Source of the DNA: Marinomonas hwangdonensis
Lineage (GTDB): Bacteria > Pseudomonadota > Gammaproteobacteria > Pseudomonadales > Marinomonadaceae
Assembly: GCF_003721245.1 (NCBI RefSeq)
Contig: NZ_RIZG01000007.1
Coordinates: 124,001 to 188,000 of the forward strand
DNA: 64,000 nt
Direction: 5' to 3'
Below are positions 36,291-47,207 of this stretch, piece after piece. The first letter of the stretch is position 1; every line of letters starts with the position of its first letter. The translations under genes were made by a program, and so were the position numbers. Under the pieces are notes generated by a model. It worked only from the letters and a program-made list of their open reading frames with translations, did no database searches and was not told where the DNA came from.

Positions 36291-38766
36291 AGTCAGTGTG
36301 TTCATTTCTCTCTCTCAATAAAACCAAGTAATCTTCAGGTGTCATGGGTTTATGGAAGTAATAACCTTGGCCTATTTCGCAGTTTAGCGCTTTTACCGTC
36401 CGCATTTCTTCGTAGGTTTCAATGCCTTCGGCGATGCTTTGAGCGTGGATTTTTTGGCATAGGTTGATGATGCAGTCGCTTAAGATATGATTAATGTTGG
36501 AAGTATCAATTGAGCTGACAAACATGCGGTCCAGCTTGATCTCAACGGGTGAAAGTGAAATGACGTTACGCATGGAGCTGTAGCCGGTACCAAAGTCGTC
36601 AATTGAGAAGTTAAATCCGTGCTCTTTTAGACGTGATAGGTTGGCTTTGAAAATGCTGCTGTCATCAAAGATCGCGGTTTCTGTGACTTCTAATAAAATT
36701 TGATTAGCTGGGACTTTGTAGCGTTGTTTTAATTCAACGATCTTGTCGCAAAAGCCTGGTTGCAATAGATCTTTGGCGGAGATGTTAATCGATAAACTCC
36801 GGTCTTTGATCACATCGGGGTTCTCACTTACCCACAAAAAAACAGCATTAAAGATATATTGGGTGATTTTAACAATCAGCCCCGTCTTTTCAGCAAGCGG
36901 GATAAAAAGCGCCGGGGAGACGTTCCCAAGCTCTTTGCAATGCCAACGCAGTAAGACTTCTGCGCCTATGATGCGCTGATCGTTTAGGTCTAATTGTGGC
37001 TGTACCGCAAAGTTCAGTTGGCCAGTCTTCAAGTCTCTGTTGAGTAACGACAGCACATGCAGATGGTACTTATGATCAGTCTTCATTTGTGTGTTAAAAA
37101 TACTCCAATCATCATGACTATGCTGACTCACTTCGGCCGCTAGCTGCGCATTCTGATATAACCTCTCAATCGTATTCGCGCTTTCTGAAAAGGTGGCGAC
37201 GCCAATTTTGATGGGGTAGGAAAATTCTAATCCTTCAATTGATAGGCTTTTTTCTAGTGTCGGTATTAATTTAGGTATGATGTGCTCGACATTACGTAGC
37301 TTAGTAACAAACACGCCATTATTGGTACTGGCTCGTATAAGCTTTACCTTGCTGTCTTCAAGCCAAGGCATATTTTGCACCTCATGCATAGGCATGAGTG
37401 CTCGGTTGATGTTGATAAACATTTGTTTTACAGCAAGATCGGCTTTTGCAGGCCCTACTGCTTGTATTAAAGAGTAGTGGCCAGACAGAACAATCAATAC
37501 AAGACAATCAGCATTGCTTTTGTCGTCTATGGGGTGCCATGAAGACGGCAATACAGTGAGTAAGAATTGGCGATTTGGAAGCCCCGTTAACGAGTCGGTT
37601 AAGTTGGTAAAATGTCGGTCTTCGTTGAGTTGTCTAATACGAGCGCTGTAAGCAAAGGAGAACCCTAGTAGCTGACACAGTGACGACAACAAAAATGCGT
37701 ATTCTGTCCAACTGTTGTAGGGTATCAGTTCCCAATAAATGAGGGAGCCAGTCAGTGCGCCTAAGATTAAAATACTCCACGAAAACAAATACAGACGTGT
37801 TGCTAAGGTATGAACGGACTTTGTATAAAATGCCCAGTAAGTACACAAGGCAGAGCCAGCTATTTGCATAGTCAGAAAAATTGGCGCCATTTTGTTTTCT
37901 TCAAGTAAGCCACTAATTACGACCAAGGCGGCAAAAATGGCATCCATTTTAAAGCGATGCGTCCAGAAGAAAGGGTGGTGCTTTTCAATATTGAGGAAGC
38001 TGAGGCTAAAACGGCACACCGTCCAAAGCAGTATTGAGTGCAGCGTTAAGATATTCACCGAAAGCCACTCATGCACCCGGTCATTGGGCACTAGGTAGCG
38101 GCTAAACCCTAAGATAAACCCGAGAGACAAAATCAGTCCAGCATTGAACAATACGTAATAGAAAAACGATCGCTCGCGAGTCATTAGATAGATCAGAATG
38201 TTGTAGCCAAGCAACAAGACTAACGCGGTCATTGACATGACCCAGAGGGTGTTTTGCTGTTTTTTGGCTTGATCGATCATGCTCTGATCGTACAATGCAA
38301 TGGGGAGCAGGATAGGGCCACTGCTACTACGGCGAATCAGTAAACGGGTCGTTTCATTGGTGTCCAAGGTAATGGGAATCCAAATGCCTTCGTAAGTTTC
38401 ATTGTCATTCCAAGTCTGATGATCGCCTCTTGCCCATTCTTTTACTAAGCTCGTTCCGTGGAACAGATAAAAATTAAGCTCATCGATCATAAAGTTACTG
38501 GCTTTAAGGTAGTACGTTGTAGCGTTACTGTGCCCCGTGGCTGGGAAGGTCAATTTATGCCAGTAAGCGTTATTAGAGAACCCACTAGTTGGATAATGTT
38601 CGGTTAAGTAGACTTGATTCAATGCTTGCGTAGGTGAAATGGTCTCGTTTTCAATCCATGTGGGTAAGGGCTCGTTAAGATACGTGCCGTTTACATCAGA
38701 CCTGTCTATACCGTATGCCTTGATCGACATAATTATAAGAGTGAGACAAAAGAGAACAATCTTCAT
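36289..38766 (-). CDS. 7TMR-DISM / degenerate GGDEF / EAL protein (c-di-GMP phosphodiesterase)
   Basis: An 825-residue membrane protein. A signal peptide (about 1-18) leads to a DISMED2-type periplasmic domain (to about 165), a 7TMR-DISM membrane part (about 180-375), a GGDEF domain and an EAL domain at about 570-820. GGDEF itself is lost: the position expected for the motif reads RASTNNGVF, so cyclase activity is unlikely. The EAL domain keeps EVLLRW (EAL as EVL), NISAKDL, LLEVTET, DDFGTGYSS, KLDRMF and GQGYYF, so it should hydrolyse c-di-GMP. The Met at 38766 begins the signal peptide; a start 19 codons upstream would precede it with a non-signal tail. Confidence 0.92.
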   Translation of the reverse strand: MKIVLFCLTLIIMSIKAYGIDRSDVNGTYLNEPLPTWIENETISPTQALNQVYLTEHYPTSGFSNNAYWHKLTFPATGHSNATTYYLKASNFMIDELNFYLFHGTSLVKEWARGDHQTWNDNETYEGIWIPITLDTNETTRLLIRRSSSGPILLPIALYDQSMIDQAKKQQNTLWVMSMTALVLLLGYNILIYLMTRERSFFYYVLFNAGLILSLGFILGFSRYLVPNDRVHEWLSVNILTLHSILLWTVCRFSLSFLNIEKHHPFFWTHRFKMDAIFAALVVISGLLEENKMAPIFLTMQIAGSALCTYWAFYTKSVHTLATRLYLFSWSILILGALTGSLIYWELIPYNSWTEYAFLLSSLCQLLGFSFAYSARIRQLNEDRHFTNLTDSLTGLPNRQFLLTVLPSSWHPIDDKSNADCLVLIVLSGHYSLIQAVGPAKADLAVKQMFININRALMPMHEVQNMPWLEDSKVKLIRASTNNGVFVTKLRNVEHIIPKLIPTLEKSLSIEGLEFSYPIKIGVATFSESANTIERLYQNAQLAAEVSQHSHDDWSIFNTQMKTDHKYHLHVLSLLNRDLKTGQLNFAVQPQLDLNDQRIIGAEVLLRWHCKELGNVSPALFIPLAEKTGLIVKITQYIFNAVFLWVSENPDVIKDRSLSINISAKDLLQPGFCDKIVELKQRYKVPANQILLEVTETAIFDDSSIFKANLSRLKEHGFNFSIDDFGTGYSSMRNVISLSPVEIKLDRMFVSSIDTSNINHILSDCIINLCQKIHAQSIAEGIETYEEMRTVKALNCEIGQGYYFHKPMTPEDYLVLLRERNEHTD

Positions 38767-38958
38767 CCGTGATGCCCTGGGTGCTTGGTATAATAAGTGT
38801 ATATCGTATTTAGCGTACGTCAAAAAAAGAGGCAGATTAAATGAATGTATTGGGCGCGGCTTTTATCATTGCCATTTCTTTTTAGGAATGGGTTCTAAGA
38901 AAGGGCGAGGGTGAGGCGTGAGACTATGTCATAATAGCCAAATCGAAGAGGAGGTTGG

Positions 38959-39840
38959 ATGATGGATTCACAGGCGCTGACGATTGAGTTGGATGATGAG
39001 CAGTATGAGGCGGTGTTAGGCGAAAATTTGCTGACGTCTTTGCTGAATCAGGGGGCAGCTGTTCGTTACGGTTGTCGCGCTGGGGCTTGTGGTGCGTGTC
39101 GTCTTTATGATGCGAGCCATGGCGAGTCGATTCTTTCCTGTCAAACTACGGTGGCGTCGTCTATGTCGCTGACTCGGCAAGTACTGGCTGAGTTTTCTTT
39201 TTTTTCTGTGTTAAGCAATGTTCCCCTTAATGATCATTCTATCGAGCTTGTCTTATTAGGGCCGAGTGATGAATCCTTCGGTGACCGTGTTTCGGTGGCT
39301 TTCCTGTCTAAAGCCTTGTCTGAAGAACTGCCCAAAGCTTCACTGGGTGAGCGAGCTCATTTTTACGAGTGTATGGCCCTAAACCCTGTTGGAGCGCCTT
39401 TGAAAATTGTGCTTCAGAAAGACCATGTTTCCGCTGAGGATTGGTTGCGAGCCTTGGCGCTTTCGTCTGATGATAAGCTTGCTGTTCAATTATCCACGGG
39501 GATTAGAAAAGGACGTTTGTTGTTTGAAATGGACATTGCCGATGCGCCTGTGGTGGTGATTTCTTCTCCGGATAACGCCATTTTTGAATCGTATTGGCGT
39601 GAGGCTTTGCTGGATTATACGCCAAGTTTTCTTGGGCATCTTGTTTTGCCTGCGAAGAGTGATCTCACGCTGAGTTTGGCGGATGACGCGCTGTTGGCGT
39701 TTCTTCAAGCGGCGCTGGTGGATGCCGGAGGCGCCTCTTTACAACTTATTTACCATGGTCAAAACGTATCTGCGAAGGATTGGAGTAGGGTGTTACGTCC
39801 TTTGCGGATTCATCCGAATCAGCTGCATTTTGTTCGGTAG
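38959..39840 (+). CDS. Protein with N-terminal [2Fe-2S] ferredoxin domain, function unknown
   Basis: A 293-residue protein. Residues 1-85 form a plant-type ferredoxin domain with the cluster ligands in CRAGACGAC (CxxxxCxxC) and the fourth Cys in ILSCQ. The remaining 200 residues occupy the place of the FAD/NAD(P) reductase domains seen in similar electron-transfer proteins but show neither the FAD RxYS motif nor a GxGxxP-type NAD motif. It could be a degenerate reductase or a new fusion. GAGGAGG lies just before two consecutive ATG codons; the second (38962) may be the one used. The sbcD gene follows 62 bp later. Confidence 0.65.
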   Translation: MMDSQALTIELDDEQYEAVLGENLLTSLLNQGAAVRYGCRAGACGACRLYDASHGESILSCQTTVASSMSLTRQVLAEFSFFSVLSNVPLNDHSIELVLLGPSDESFGDRVSVAFLSKALSEELPKASLGERAHFYECMALNPVGAPLKIVLQKDHVSAEDWLRALALSSDDKLAVQLSTGIRKGRLLFEMDIADAPVVVISSPDNAIFESYWREALLDYTPSFLGHLVLPAKSDLTLSLADDALLAFLQAALVDAGGASLQLIYHGQNVSAKDWSRVLRPLRIHPNQLHFVR

Positions 39841-39902
39841 CTTGGCCTTTTTATTTTTATGCATATTTTTATGCTTTTTAATTTTATTCACGGATTCTAT
39901 TA

Positions 39903-41180
39903 ATGAAAATTCTACATACCTCTGACTGGCATCTTGGTCAGCACTTTATGGGGAAATCCCGCCGAGATGAGCATAAGGCCTTTATTGATTGGTTGTTGGC
40001 GCTGGTGGATCGAGAGTCAGTCGATGCGGTGATTATCGCGGGCGATGTGTTCGATACTGGTTCTCCGCCAAGTTATGCCCGTGAAATGTACCATCAGTTG
40101 GTGTTGGATATGAAGGCTCGCCACTGTCAGTTGGTGATTGTGGCGGGTAATCACGATTCGGTCAGTATGTTAAATGAATCGAAGAGTTTGCTGATGTATC
40201 TTGATACGCAAGTGTCTAGCCAAGCCACTCTCGAAGATATTGACTCTCATGTTGTTGCGCTGAAAGACAAGACCGGCGAGGTGGCTGCTTGGGTGTGTGC
40301 TGTGCCGTATTTGCGCCCAAAAGACGTGATGCAAAGCGTTGCTGGGCAATCTGAGCAAGACAAGAAGTTGGGTTTGTTGCAGTCGATTGGCGAATTTTAC
40401 CAGCAGGTGTATGAAGCAGCGCGTGAGAAAAATACAGCGCTGAAAACGCCAGTGCCGATTATTGGTACTGGGCATTTGACCGCGGTGGGCGGGCAAGTGA
40501 GTGAGTCGGTTCGCGATCTTTATGTGGGCACATTAGAAGCCTTGCCGACGTCTGTGTTTCCGGCGTTTGATTACCTTGCGCTTGGGCACATTCATCGTGC
40601 TCAGCCAATTAGCAAAAGCGGTCGATTCCGTTACAGCGGGTCGCCCATTCCGTTGAGTTTTGATGAACTGGGACGAGACAAGACGTTGGTGATTCTGAAT
40701 ACCGACTTGTTAGGTGAAGACACCTTTGTTGAAGACTTGTTTGCTGAGCCGGTGGACCCCGTTCAGTTGGTAACGATTCCTAATTTTCAGCCCATGGCGA
40801 GTGTAAAAGGCAATTTGAAAGATGTTATTAAGCAGATTTCTGCCTTGCCATTAGACGAAGATAAAACTTTATGGTTGGAAGTCACTGTGATTGCGGATGA
40901 GTATTTGAGCGATGTGCATAAGCGTTTGCTAGAGGTGATTGAGGGCAAGCCAATCGAGTTGCTGCGAGTCATGCGAAGAAGTGCCATAGAGAAAAAGAAC
41001 GACGGTTTTGAGGCGCGTAAAACCTTGTCGGAATTGACGGTCGGTGATGTGTTTCAGCAGAGTCTTAAATCGAATTTAGAGTTGGATGAAGAAGAGTCTA
41101 AAACCCTGACGGAGCTTTTTAATGCCTGTTTGACGGAGTTGGAAGCGCATCAGCAAAATGGCGAGGAGAAGCAATCATGA
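39903..41180 (+). CDS. sbcD: Nuclease SbcCD subunit D
   Basis: SbcD is the Mre11-type nuclease of the SbcCD complex, which opens hairpins and trims DNA ends. The 425-residue protein has the phosphoesterase motifs [48 protein letters not shown] and [11 protein letters not shown]. Its stop overlaps the sbcC start (ATGA), so the pair is translationally coupled. It has the same length class as the E. coli protein. Confidence 0.97.
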   Translation: MKILHTSDWHLGQHFMGKSRRDEHKAFIDWLLALVDRESVDAVIIAGDVFDTGSPPSYAREMYHQLVLDMKARHCQLVIVAGNHDSVSMLNESKSLLMYLDTQVSSQATLEDIDSHVVALKDKTGEVAAWVCAVPYLRPKDVMQSVAGQSEQDKKLGLLQSIGEFYQQVYEAAREKNTALKTPVPIIGTGHLTAVGGQVSESVRDLYVGTLEALPTSVFPAFDYLALGHIHRAQPISKSGRFRYSGSPIPLSFDELGRDKTLVILNTDLLGEDTFVEDLFAEPVDPVQLVTIPNFQPMASVKGNLKDVIKQISALPLDEDKTLWLEVTVIADEYLSDVHKRLLEVIEGKPIELLRVMRRSAIEKKNDGFEARKTLSELTVGDVFQQSLKSNLELDEEESKTLTELFNACLTELEAHQQNGEEKQS

Positions 41181-44100
41181 AAATTTGCAAACTGCGCCTA
41201 AAGAATCTGAATTCCCTCAAAGGCGAGTGGGAAATTGACTTTACCAAAGCGCCGTTTGACGATGCGGGCGTGTTTGCTATTGTTGGGCCAACGGGCGCGG
41301 GTAAGTCGACTTTATTGGATGCGATTTGTCTGGCTTTGTACCATGAAACGCCGCGTTTGAAAGTCTCGCCGAGTCAAAATGATGTGATGACGCGTCATAC
41401 GTCTGAATGTTTGGCGGAAGTGGAGTTTGAAATTAAAGGGAAAGGTTATCGCGCTTTCTGGGGGCAACGACGCGCCCGCGGTCAAAGCGATGGCAAGTTA
41501 CAACCCATGACCTGTGAGTTATGCGAACGTGATGGCACCATTATCACCACTAAGATAAATGAAAAGATTGATAAAGTTGCTGAGATCACTGGCTTGGATT
41601 TTTCGCGTTTTACTAAGTCTATGTTGTTGGCTCAAGGTGGTTTTTCGGCCTTTTTGAATGCGTCGCCCAATGACAGGGCCGAGCTATTAGAAGAGTTAAC
41701 CGGCACGGAAATTTACGGTGATGTGTCTAAGTGGGTGTTTGATAAACACAAGCAAGAAAAGCAGGCCATCGCTGCCTTGGAAAGCGTCAATGAGCAGACT
41801 CAATTGCTAACGAACGAGGCTTTTGCAGAGCTAAAACTCACCGAGTCGAGTTTTGACGCCAATGAAAAAGCCAATGCTCGAGTGCTAAAAGCCCATCTAG
41901 CCGCTCTTGAATGGCGACGGTCTGAGCAGACATTGCAAGAGCAGGTGGCGCAATATCAGCAACAATTCGACGAAGCAACCCAGGCTCTTGCGGATTTTGC
42001 TCCTCAACAGCAACAACTTGAGCAGGCGTTGACCGCGCAAGTATTGCAACCAGATTATGAAAAGCAACAAGGTTTAAAATCGCGTCTAGATCAGAATCAA
42101 GCTGACGTTAGTCAATACACTGAAATGCAAGACGCACAGCTCAAGCAAAGCCAGGTTTTAGCCGAATCGGTTGAGCAGGCAAAACAGCAGTTAACCAAGG
42201 CCCAAGCTGAATTAGTGGCGTTGAATAATAAGATCAATGATGAGATTCAGCCTGTCCTGACACGCCAAGAAAGTGTGAAGGCGCAGCACCAAGATGCGTC
42301 TGCTCGATTCATGCAAGCCGCTGAAAAAGTCGAAAACCAACAGGCACAATTAGTCGTCGTCAACGAAAAGCTGGCCGACATTGATAAGGCGTGTGAGGAA
42401 AGCCAAGCGATTTTGAGTCGCTGGCGCTCGCCGGAGAAGATTGAAAACCAATTAGCCAGTTGGCAGCATCAAGCGCAAGGCATGACGTCGAATACCCAAT
42501 CGATTGTTGAGCTTGAGCAGCAAATTGCGTCGAATACAAAGGACTATGAGGCGGCTCGCGCTTTGTACTCAGAAAATCAGGTCAAGCTTGAGCAGTATCA
42601 GGCACACATGTTTGAGCGTCAGCAAGCCTTGCAGAGGGATATTGACGCTTTTATGGCCTTGTCTTCGCAACGTGACTACACAGATTGGCAGAAAGGCTAT
42701 CATCAGGCTGAACGCGCTCAGTATCATGCGCAATCCCTTTGGAAGCAGTGTCATCAGTACCAAGAACAGCAAGCACAATTAACCGAGTTAGACGCGAACT
42801 TGAAGGCAATGACGCAGCAGATTCAGCAGCGACAAACTCAGCTTGAGCAGCAGCGACAGGCATACAAAGATAAACTTCGCCTGCAGAAATCCATCGAAAA
42901 ACTGGCAGAGGCAGAGCGTCATATCGTGGCGCTCACTCAATTACGGGATGAACTGGGCGAGCATGACGCTTGTCCTCTTTGTGGTTCAGCCGAGCATCAA
43001 CTTGCCAATGCTTTGTACCAAACAGACTCCGGTCGCCAAGAAGAATTTACTCGCTTGGGCAAAGAACTTGATATTTTGAAAAGCCAAGGAATGCAGTTGG
43101 CTGCAGACTTAGAGTCCATGCAGAGAGAATTTACGTCTACTCAAACTCGTCGTCAGCCATTAGTGGATGTTTTACTGAAAACAGAGCAAGAGTTGAATGA
43201 GTGGCTGGCATCGTTAAATCACGGCAAGAACGGTCAAGGCGCCAATGTTAATCTTTCTGATAAAGAACAGGTGTTGGCTCTGGTGCAGCAGGTGGATCAA
43301 GATTGGCAAACCGTGCAAGACATTGCCCCTAAGCTTGAAGCACTTCAGCAGTCTCGTTTAGCGTTAGAGACTGAGTTGCAAAACTTGCACACTCACCAGC
43401 AAGCCACACAACAGCAGGCGGCGAAAAATGAATCGCAATGTCAGTTACTCTGGCAAACCCTAGAGACGCTTCAACAAAATCTAGTCAGTAGGAAAGACGA
43501 GCAAGCGCAAACCACTGCGCGTTTGAAAGAAGATATGCAGCAAGCGGGTGTTCCTGACAGCTATTTTGATGCGGCTTTGTCCGAGGCATTGGTGCAGCTG
43601 CAAGATGCCATAACACAGTGGCGAGATAGTAAAGCGGGCTACGAGGTCTTGTTGCAGCAAAAAGACCAGCTTACTTACGAGATTAAGAATCTCGAAAACG
43701 CGTTACAAGACAGTCAGCAGTTACATGGCGAGGCGCGTGAAAACGTTGCAGGGTTTGAGGCGAGCCTACAGGCAATGGCTGAGCAGTTGAATGCCCTTTT
43801 GGGTGGCAAGAGTATTGGCGAGCGTCGTCACGACCATCAATCTCAGGTAGATCATGCTCAACAAGCGCTCGATAAAATTGAAGCCGAGCGGCAGCAGATG
43901 GCTCAGGCATTAGCGTCGAGTAAAGCGACATTGGCGACATTGATGAAAACGCATCTCACGTTAGAAAAAGAATATGGCCTCGCTTTGTCTGAATGGCAGG
44001 CGCGTTTGGCTGAAAAAGGCTTTGAGGACGAGGGTGTTTGGTTACAGGCGATGTTATCCACAGAAGAGGTCCGTCATCGTCAAGCAAGGTTGACGTCATT

Positions 44101-44890
44101 ACAGGAAGCCGCATCTCGATCACAGACCTTACTGAATCAATCTGCTGAGTCTTTGCAAAAGCATAATAAAAGTGTGCCTGACGAAGCGGCGTTGATGGTA
44201 TTACCACTCGATAGCTTGGTTGATAAATATGCTCAGCTTGACGCTGAGCGTCAAACACTGCACCGTCAGTGGGGCGTGGTGACCCAGCAAATCCAAGAAG
44301 AAGCACAGCGTAGAGAGCAGGTTAGTAGCGCTAAGGCGGCCCTCGAGGTTCGTCGTGAAGCGTTTGTGCACCTTGAGCGCTTGAATCATTTGATTGGCTC
44401 GGCAGACGGGGCAAAATTTCGTCGTTTTGCACAAAGTCTTACCTTGGATCATTTGGTGTATTTGGCCAATCAGCATCTGGCTATCTTGCACCGTCGGTAT
44501 CAATTAATGAGAAACGCAGAGGCGTTGTCTTTGTTGGTTGTTGATACTTGGCAAGCAAACGCTTCTCGAGACACCAAGACCTTATCTGGAGGTGAGTCTT
44601 TCTTGGTCAGTTTGGCGCTTGCCTTGGCACTGTCTGATTTGGTATCTCATAAAACCAGTATCGACTCTTTGTTTTTGGACGAAGGTTTTGGCACCTTAGA
44701 CGGCGAGACACTTGAGTCAGCGCTAGACGCTTTGGATAACTTGCATTCTTCTGGCAAAACCATTGGCATTATCAGTCATATTAGTGCGCTGAAAGAGCGT
44801 ATTCCTGTGCAGATAAAACTGACCAAGCAAAGTGGATTGGGGGTGAGTCGTTTATCGCCGGAATTTGCTGTTCGACCATTAGACGAATGA
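41177..44890 (+). CDS. sbcC: Nuclease SbcCD subunit C
   Basis: SbcC is the Rad50-like SMC ATPase partner of SbcD. The 1237-residue protein has the Walker [15 protein letters not shown] near residue 40, long coiled-coil arms rich in Gln, Glu and Ala, the zinc-hook CPLC in HDACPLCGS near residue 600, and the C-terminal signature [19 protein letters not shown] followed by the Walker [11 protein letters not shown]. It is somewhat longer than E. coli SbcC, through its coiled-coil arms. It starts within the last codon of sbcD. Confidence 0.97.
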   Translation: MKICKLRLKNLNSLKGEWEIDFTKAPFDDAGVFAIVGPTGAGKSTLLDAICLALYHETPRLKVSPSQNDVMTRHTSECLAEVEFEIKGKGYRAFWGQRRARGQSDGKLQPMTCELCERDGTIITTKINEKIDKVAEITGLDFSRFTKSMLLAQGGFSAFLNASPNDRAELLEELTGTEIYGDVSKWVFDKHKQEKQAIAALESVNEQTQLLTNEAFAELKLTESSFDANEKANARVLKAHLAALEWRRSEQTLQEQVAQYQQQFDEATQALADFAPQQQQLEQALTAQVLQPDYEKQQGLKSRLDQNQADVSQYTEMQDAQLKQSQVLAESVEQAKQQLTKAQAELVALNNKINDEIQPVLTRQESVKAQHQDASARFMQAAEKVENQQAQLVVVNEKLADIDKACEESQAILSRWRSPEKIENQLASWQHQAQGMTSNTQSIVELEQQIASNTKDYEAARALYSENQVKLEQYQAHMFERQQALQRDIDAFMALSSQRDYTDWQKGYHQAERAQYHAQSLWKQCHQYQEQQAQLTELDANLKAMTQQIQQRQTQLEQQRQAYKDKLRLQKSIEKLAEAERHIVALTQLRDELGEHDACPLCGSAEHQLANALYQTDSGRQEEFTRLGKELDILKSQGMQLAADLESMQREFTSTQTRRQPLVDVLLKTEQELNEWLASLNHGKNGQGANVNLSDKEQVLALVQQVDQDWQTVQDIAPKLEALQQSRLALETELQNLHTHQQATQQQAAKNESQCQLLWQTLETLQQNLVSRKDEQAQTTARLKEDMQQAGVPDSYFDAALSEALVQLQDAITQWRDSKAGYEVLLQQKDQLTYEIKNLENALQDSQQLHGEARENVAGFEASLQAMAEQLNALLGGKSIGERRHDHQSQVDHAQQALDKIEAERQQMAQALASSKATLATLMKTHLTLEKEYGLALSEWQARLAEKGFEDEGVWLQAMLSTEEVRHRQARLTSLQEAASRSQTLLNQSAESLQKHNKSVPDEAALMVLPLDSLVDKYAQLDAERQTLHRQWGVVTQQIQEEAQRREQVSSAKAALEVRREAFVHLERLNHLIGSADGAKFRRFAQSLTLDHLVYLANQHLAILHRRYQLMRNAEALSLLVVDTWQANASRDTKTLSGGESFLVSLALALALSDLVSHKTSIDSLFLDEGFGTLDGETLESALDALDNLHSSGKTIGIISHISALKERIPVQIKLTKQSGLGVSRLSPEFAVRPLDE

Positions 44891-45191
44891 TTTTTTTGAG
44901 ATTCGTTGGTTGCGTAAAAGTTTTCCCCAGATACATGGGAACAAGTATGTAAGTAAGTTGTAAAATATTAATTAAATCATACGCTTAATCTTTCGTTCAT
45001 TATTGTGCGTTTTACGTTATTCTTAGCGCCTACCAGTGTGATTTGGTTGCACTTGGTAACGTAAAGACACTATTTTTGCGGCTTTAATTAATTGTGAAGC
45101 TTGATAGAATAGATCTATTGGGCATATGTGAATATTTCATGATGATTTTTATATTTAAAGCCTTTTAAAGCACTCAAAAAGGACATGCTTC
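44891..45191. other. Gene-free stretch before minC
   Basis: Low-GC intergenic DNA of 301 bp. No confident reading frame, terminator hairpin or promoter was recognised; the minC promoter must lie here. Confidence 0.5.
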
Positions 45192-45917
45192 ATGACAGAC
45201 TCTGGCTTCCGACTTAAAGGGAGCGTTGTAACAACGATTTTACTTGAAGTTCAAACCTTTTCATTAGATGACATCCTTTTTCATCTAAAAGAAAAGATTG
45301 ATCAGGTTCCGCATTTTTTTAATCAAGCGCCGATCATTATTGATATTTCGAAGATGAAGCGTGGTATTACGCTGGATCAGTTTGAGACGCTGATAAAGTC
45401 AGTGAGCTCATTGGGGCTTGGCGTTATTGGATGGCGTTGTGATCCTGACAGTACGCCTGTGTGGGGGGCGTCTGTGACCATCCCTCTGTTGCCTGCGAGT
45501 AAAGCTCGGCCGATCAGTCCTCCATTGCCTTTAAAAGAAGAGCCTTCACCCGATGTGGTGGTGAAAACTGTGGTGGAAGAGCGTTTAGTACCACAGGCCG
45601 CTAAGGTCATTACCAAGCCAATTCGTTCTGGTCAGCAGGTTTATGCTGAAGGGGACTTGATTATATTGGCTCAAGTGAGTGCGGGCGCGGAAGTGTTAGC
45701 CGATGGTAACATCCATGTTTATGGCGCATTGCGAGGTCGAGCCTTAGCGGGCGTGAAGGGCGATACTGAGGCAAGAATTTTTTGTAAAAGCATGGAAGCA
45801 GAGCTGGTTTCCATTGCGGGTAATTTTATGTTGAGCGATGCGCTGCAAAATATTGTTTGGAAAGATGGCGCGCAAGTGCTATTAGTTGACGATAGCTTGG
45901 AAATTGTACCGCTTTAG
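45192..45917 (+). CDS. minC: Septum site-determining protein MinC
   Basis: MinC inhibits FtsZ assembly away from midcell when recruited by MinD. The 241-residue protein has an N-terminal FtsZ-antagonist domain (about 1-105), a short Pro-rich linker and the C-terminal beta-helix domain with the motif GQQVYAEGDLIILAQVSAGA and the DGNIHVYGALRGRALAG repeat that binds MinD. It heads the minC-minD-minE operon, with AAAGGA shortly before the ATG. Confidence 0.96.
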   Translation: MTDSGFRLKGSVVTTILLEVQTFSLDDILFHLKEKIDQVPHFFNQAPIIIDISKMKRGITLDQFETLIKSVSSLGLGVIGWRCDPDSTPVWGASVTIPLLPASKARPISPPLPLKEEPSPDVVVKTVVEERLVPQAAKVITKPIRSGQQVYAEGDLIILAQVSAGAEVLADGNIHVYGALRGRALAGVKGDTEARIFCKSMEAELVSIAGNFMLSDALQNIVWKDGAQVLLVDDSLEIVPL

Positions 45918-45973
45918 GGTATTTAATCTATTAATTAGGTGATTTTGGAATGAAGTCACCGGGGGATACGGCA

Positions 45974-46783
45974 TTGGCAAAGATTATAGTAGTCACCTCA
46001 GGCAAAGGCGGTGTTGGTAAGACCACGTCGAGTGCTGCAATTGGGACTGGTATTGCATTAAAAGGACATAAAACGGTTATCATCGATTTTGATGTGGGTT
46101 TGCGTAACCTAGACTTGATCATGGGCTGTGAGCGTCGTGTTGTTTATGATTTTGTAAACGTGATCAATAAAGAAGCCACCTTGTCTCAGGCGCTGATCAA
46201 AGACAAGCGTACTAAAGGCTTGTATATATTACCGGCATCACAAACTCGCGACAAAGATGCGCTGACGATTGAAGGTGTTGAAGAGGTGCTTCAGGAGCTC
46301 AGCAAAGAATTCGATTATATTATCTGTGATTCTCCAGCAGGTATTGAGAAAGGCGCTCAAATGGCGCTGTACTTTGCAGATACCGCGATTGTTGTTACTA
46401 ACCCAGAAGTTTCATCGGTACGTGATTCCGATCGAATTTTAGGTATATTGCAAAGCAAGTCCAAACGAGCAGAGGGCGGTAAAGAGCCTATAGAGGAGCA
46501 TCTTCTACTAACACGTTATCATCCTGGACGTGTTGCATCAGGTGAAATGCTTAGCGTGGCGGACGTTGAAGATATATTGGCGATCCCTTTGCTTGGCGTC
46601 ATTCCAGAGTCTGAAGCGGTCTTAAAAGCGTCTAACCAAGGTACACCGGTGATCTTGGATACTGAATCAGAAGCTGGTTTAGCCTATATGGACGCGGTGG
46701 ATCGTTTGATGGGAGAGGAGCGTCCTTTGCGTTTCTTAGAGGTTCAGAAGAAAGGTTTTATTAAACGCTTGTTAGGGGGTTAG
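45974..46783 (+). CDS. minD: Septum site-determining ATPase MinD
   Basis: MinD is the membrane-binding ATPase that carries MinC and oscillates with MinE. The deviant Walker A KGGVGKTT lies close to the N-terminus, with [22 protein letters not shown]-type switch, CDSPAGIE and a C-terminal amphipathic membrane helix ([11 protein letters not shown]). The start chosen is a TTG at 45974, giving [13 protein letters not shown], the near-universal MinD N-terminus, with GGGGGA 8 nt upstream. An ATG at 45950, with its own AGGTGA site, would add eight residues (MKSPGDTA); the question is open. 269 residues from the TTG. Confidence 0.96.
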   Translation: MAKIIVVTSGKGGVGKTTSSAAIGTGIALKGHKTVIIDFDVGLRNLDLIMGCERRVVYDFVNVINKEATLSQALIKDKRTKGLYILPASQTRDKDALTIEGVEEVLQELSKEFDYIICDSPAGIEKGAQMALYFADTAIVVTNPEVSSVRDSDRILGILQSKSKRAEGGKEPIEEHLLLTRYHPGRVASGEMLSVADVEDILAIPLLGVIPESEAVLKASNQGTPVILDTESEAGLAYMDAVDRLMGEERPLRFLEVQKKGFIKRLLGG

Positions 46784-46784
46784 A

Positions 46785-47042
46785 GTGGGAATTTTTGATT
46801 ATTTTAAAACGAAAAATGCACCAAGTTCTGCCTCAGTCGCCAAGGATCGCCTGCAGATTATTGTGGCGCACGAGCGTAGTAAACGACAGCAGCCGGATTA
46901 TTTGCCGCAAATGCAGCAAGAAATCATTGATGTGATTCGTAAGTACGTCAACATTGGCAATAACGATGTGCAGATTCAGCTTGATAATACGGACGACTGT
47001 TCAATATTAGAACTTAATGTCACGCTACCAGAGCAAAATTAA
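46785..47042 (+). CDS. minE: Cell division topological specificity factor MinE
   Basis: MinE displaces MinC from MinD and stimulates its ATPase, so that division is confined to midcell. The 85-residue protein has the N-terminal membrane-binding helix (FDYFKTKN), the MinD-interacting [20 protein letters not shown] stretch and the C-terminal dimer domain. It starts with a GTG at 46785, one base after the minD stop, behind AGGGGG. Confidence 0.95.
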   Translation: MGIFDYFKTKNAPSSASVAKDRLQIIVAHERSKRQQPDYLPQMQQEIIDVIRKYVNIGNNDVQIQLDNTDDCSILELNVTLPEQN

Positions 47043-47070
47043 CGGTTGAATTTGACAGCAGTTTCATATG

Positions 47071-47112
47071 ACCCAATCAAGATGTTGATGTATGTCTTGG
47101 TTGGGTTTTTTT
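47071..47112 (+). terminator. Intrinsic terminator after minE
   Basis: ACCCAATCAAGA (47071-47082) pairs with TCTTGGTTGGGT (47095-47106) with one wobble; a seven-T run follows. It closes the min operon. Confidence 0.9.
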
Positions 47113-47129
47113 ATTGATCATTTATTTAA

Positions 47130-47144
47130 TAATAGTGATTATCA
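47130..47144. promoter_or_regulatory. Fur-like box before the di-haem peroxidase gene
   Basis: The 7-1-7 Fur pattern TGATAAT-N-ATTATCA is met at 12 of 14 positions by TAATAGT-G-ATTATCA, the right half being perfect. It lies about 65-90 bp before the next gene. Iron control of the peroxidase gene is inferred. Confidence 0.45.
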
Positions 47145-47207
47145 TTAATTTACTGATCACCATGTCGGGTGTATGATTTACCGCATAAACTAAATAACGG
47201 TTAATTT

